Made by a program: the position numbers and the translations under genes. 64,000 nucleotides of DNA from Clostridia bacterium (GTDB taxonomy: Bacteria > Bacillota > Clostridia > Lachnospirales > Cellulosilyticaceae): positions 1 through 64,000 of the forward strand of contig JARBUI010000009.1 in NCBI GenBank assembly GCA_029239755.1, given 5' to 3'. Below the pieces are notes generated by a model. That model was not told the origin of the DNA and searched no databases. It saw only the letters and a program-made list of their open reading frames with translations. Positions 62,223-64,000 of the stretch are shown here, in pieces; position 1 is the stretch's first letter; each line of letters starts with the position of its first letter.

Positions 62223-62477
62223 ATGTGCAAAATCATAAGCGTCCAGGCAAGTGATGATTACAAGCTCATGATAGGCTTTGAGAGCGGAAGCAGTATTATC
62301 TTTAATATGCAGAAAATAGTTAAAACCATTCCTTATCTCAGACTGAAGGATCAATCAACCTTTAAGCGTGTTAAATGTGATGGGAAATCCGTGTATTGGG
62401 ATGCGGCAGATGGGAAAGAAGAGTATATGCCATTAAGACTTAGTGTTGATGCAATTTTATTTTCTCTAAGAGACTAA
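62223..62477 (+). CDS. DUF2442-like small protein
   Basis: An 84-aa protein from ATG 62223 (an in-frame ATG at 62205 has a poorer site). Strands KIISVQASDDYKLMIGFESG and IPYLRLKDQSTFKRV, then SVYWD, then a helix from the end, fit DUF2442, a small alpha/beta family often adjacent to toxin or DNA-binding proteins. No partner gene of that kind is visible here. It is followed by a short gap and the DUF6273 protein. Confidence 0.7.
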   Translation: MCKIISVQASDDYKLMIGFESGSSIIFNMQKIVKTIPYLRLKDQSTFKRVKCDGKSVYWDAADGKEEYMPLRLSVDAILFSLRD

Positions 62478-62522
62478 GCAGCCCATGAATAACTTATGCA
62501 AATAGAAAGAGGGAAAAAGAGC

Positions 62523-64000
62523 ATGCAAATAAGAAAGAGAATAAGTTTATTGCTGGTCGTAGCAATACTAATGACATTATTTCCAGTAACAGTACCAGTT
62601 ATGGCAGCAGAAACAACAAACATACAGCTGGTTAAAGACACTGCAAATTACGGAAATGTAGCTACAGGACAGGTATTTTATTTTGGTCAGTATACAAAGA
62701 ATGATAACAGCAAGGCACCTATTCTATGGCGTGTTATGGGAGTGGAAAGTGGTGAGGTTACGCTCATGAGTGAGTACATATTAGAATATAGAAAGTACGA
62801 TGATTCATCCCATCAAAATTGGGCAGGCTCAGATATTTGTCGCTATCTTAATAGTCAAGATATCTATACAAGTGATGGCTTTTTGACGACAGCCTTTACC
62901 ACAGCAGAGCAGGGGGATATTGTCCCTTATGGAATAAACGACGAATCATATGGCTGGGGAACAATAGATAGTATGCAAAGAATTGTCTTACCATCTATTA
63001 ATGAGGTGCGAGCTGGGGGCGCTTTTGGCTGGAACCAAGACAGTGATAGAGTAGCACAAGAAGCAGAGGGATATAGATATAGAGAGACTCCTTTTAATAA
63101 AGACTGGTGGCTACGGTCGCCATCATATATGACTGACCTTGCTGATTGTGTAGTCAGCTGGGGTCAGGTTTTTGGTGGCTGGGTCACCTCTCACATGGGT
63201 GTACGTCCTGCTTTTAAGCTCGATATGTCTAATGTGCTCTTTGCATCTGATGCATATGGAGGTGGAGTAAAGAAGGGAACACCAAGTAGTACGCTAAATA
63301 GTGTACAAGATACAAGTAATGATAAAAAGTTGACTTTGATAGATAAATACGATGAAAGTAGCAACCCTACAGGTCAAAAGACAATTTCAGCTGTGGCAAA
63401 GGGCAAATACATACCAGGGGACCCCACAGAAATAGAAATTAATTATTCAGGAGCTACGACAGGAGCTAATCAGTATCTTTCAGCTATGATGATAAATGAT
63501 AGTGGGATAAAATATTATGGTGTTATTAAAGCATTGCCAGCTGATGAAGATACAAGTGGTACTGCAAAATTAACGATTCCAGCAGACTTTGATGATACGA
63601 TGGCGATAAAAATCTTTACAGAACAATTAAACGGTGACAAAATGACAGACTATGCCAGTGAACCAGTGCCAGTTACAATTACTGCTGCTACTAATGAAGC
63701 AGCTTTAACGCTTCATAAAGGTGATAAGGTTTATTTTGGGAGAAAGGGAGACGCACCTATCCTCTGGCGTGTAATGGAAAAGGATATGGCAGCTGAAACT
63801 TTGACTTTAATGAGTGAGTGTATATTAGAATATAGACAATATGATCCTTCGGAACACAACAATTGGTCAGGTTCAGATATTTGCAACTATCTGAATAGCA
63901 CAGGGAGCTATGAAAATGATGACACTGAAAAGGGCTTTCTAAAAACAGCCTTTACGGAGGATGAACAAGGATGGATTACAACTTACAGCACTATAGTGGA
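62523..64000 (+). CDS. secreted DUF6273-repeat surface protein, truncated by the window end
   Basis: ATG 62523 follows AGAGGGAAAAAG. At least 492 residues are visible, with a signal peptide ending near VMAAETT (about 32). Two DUF6273-like domains are seen: about 40-245 (APILWRVMGVESGEVTLMS, SDICRYLNS, VRPAFKLDMS) and from about 400 (APILWRVMEKDM, SDICNYLNS) to the edge. An Ig-like module lies between them. This domain also makes up the start-less gene at 10046. Attachment domains, if any, lie beyond the window. The role is probably extracellular; there is no enzyme motif. Confidence 0.78.
   Translation, partial: MQIRKRISLLLVVAILMTLFPVTVPVMAAETTNIQLVKDTANYGNVATGQVFYFGQYTKNDNSKAPILWRVMGVESGEVTLMSEYILEYRKYDDSSHQNWAGSDICRYLNSQDIYTSDGFLTTAFTTAEQGDIVPYGINDESYGWGTIDSMQRIVLPSINEVRAGGAFGWNQDSDRVAQEAEGYRYRETPFNKDWWLRSPSYMTDLADCVVSWGQVFGGWVTSHMGVRPAFKLDMSNVLFASDAYGGGVKKGTPSSTLNSVQDTSNDKKLTLIDKYDESSNPTGQKTISAVAKGKYIPGDPTEIEINYSGATTGANQYLSAMMINDSGIKYYGVIKALPADEDTSGTAKLTIPADFDDTMAIKIFTEQLNGDKMTDYASEPVPVTITAATNEAALTLHKGDKVYFGRKGDAPILWRVMEKDMAAETLTLMSECILEYRQYDPSEHNNWSGSDICNYLNSTGSYENDDTEKGFLKTAFTEDEQGWITTYSTIV

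Noticed and set aside
1..64000. CRISPR array, tRNA or rRNA genes
   Set aside because: No regularly spaced direct repeats with spacers and no cloverleaf or rRNA signature were seen. The tandem repeats found are within coding genes or are short promoter repeats.

Overview
The window looks like chromosome from a low-GC Gram-positive anaerobe of the class Clostridia, probably Lachnospirales/Cellulosilyticum-like. That placement is inferred from gene content and composition, not from an rRNA gene. Supporting content: a WalR/WalK two-component operon with YycH- and YycI-like genes followed by murA and rlmH, many SLH-domain and copper-amine-oxidase-N-domain surface proteins, the DUF1659/DUF2922/YvrJ trio, AT-rich intergenic DNA, strong AGGAGG ribosome binding sites and frequent GTG/TTG starts. 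No rRNA, tRNA or CRISPR array was seen.

Layout. 1-5058 is a nest of IS66-family elements: one complete-looking copy (288-2815) sits inside the tnpA of another. 5106-8656 holds a FlaA1/CapD-type sugar-nucleotide enzyme, a divergent Wzz-like chain-length protein and a small membrane protein. 8835-27573 is an accessory surface-protein region. It has copper-amine-oxidase-domain proteins, a DUF6273 protein that lost its start, a 942-aa FN3/SLH protein, a 1755-aa leucine-rich-repeat/InlB-repeat protein, and a secreted HExxH protein with a decayed second copy. It is littered with IS66 debris and one phage replication pseudogene. 27926-29685 contains a small membrane protein, a ComK-like regulator whose promoter carries a LexA-type box, and a divergent sigma-70-like factor. 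29769-37028 carries two SLH proteins, minimal nucleotidyltransferases with a HEPN-like tail, and the DUF1659-DUF2922-YvrJ trio.

37123-45168 is the conserved core: LysM protein, walR, walK, a small secreted protein under a clear WalR box, yycH-like, yycI-like and murA. An odd GC-rich double hairpin lies between the yyc genes. 45229-51255 has an unlisted 46-aa peptide gene with two TDNAW repeats, a secreted caspase-fold-like protease, rlmH, an IS3 scrap, an Lgt-like membrane protein and another SLH protein. 51723-64000 holds mixed metabolic and regulatory genes: a small Cys protein, TSUP permease, DUF4153, DUF438/hemerythrin/PAS, DUF2200, a nitroreductase-like protein, a polyferredoxin/FMN-binding protein behind four 11-bp direct repeats, a MalT-type LuxR regulator, a 42-bp perfect palindrome, a DUF2442-like protein, and a DUF6273 surface protein that runs off the end.

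How the genes fit together. The dominant theme is the cell envelope: wall homeostasis (WalRK, MurA), S-layer-anchored proteins, extracellular proteases and polysaccharide enzymes. Unusual regulatory DNA (LexA box, WalR box, 11-bp repeats, large palindrome) sits in front of otherwise ordinary genes. The best candidates for something undescribed are the TDNAW peptide, the SOS-boxed comK-like/sigma pair and the GC-rich double hairpin.
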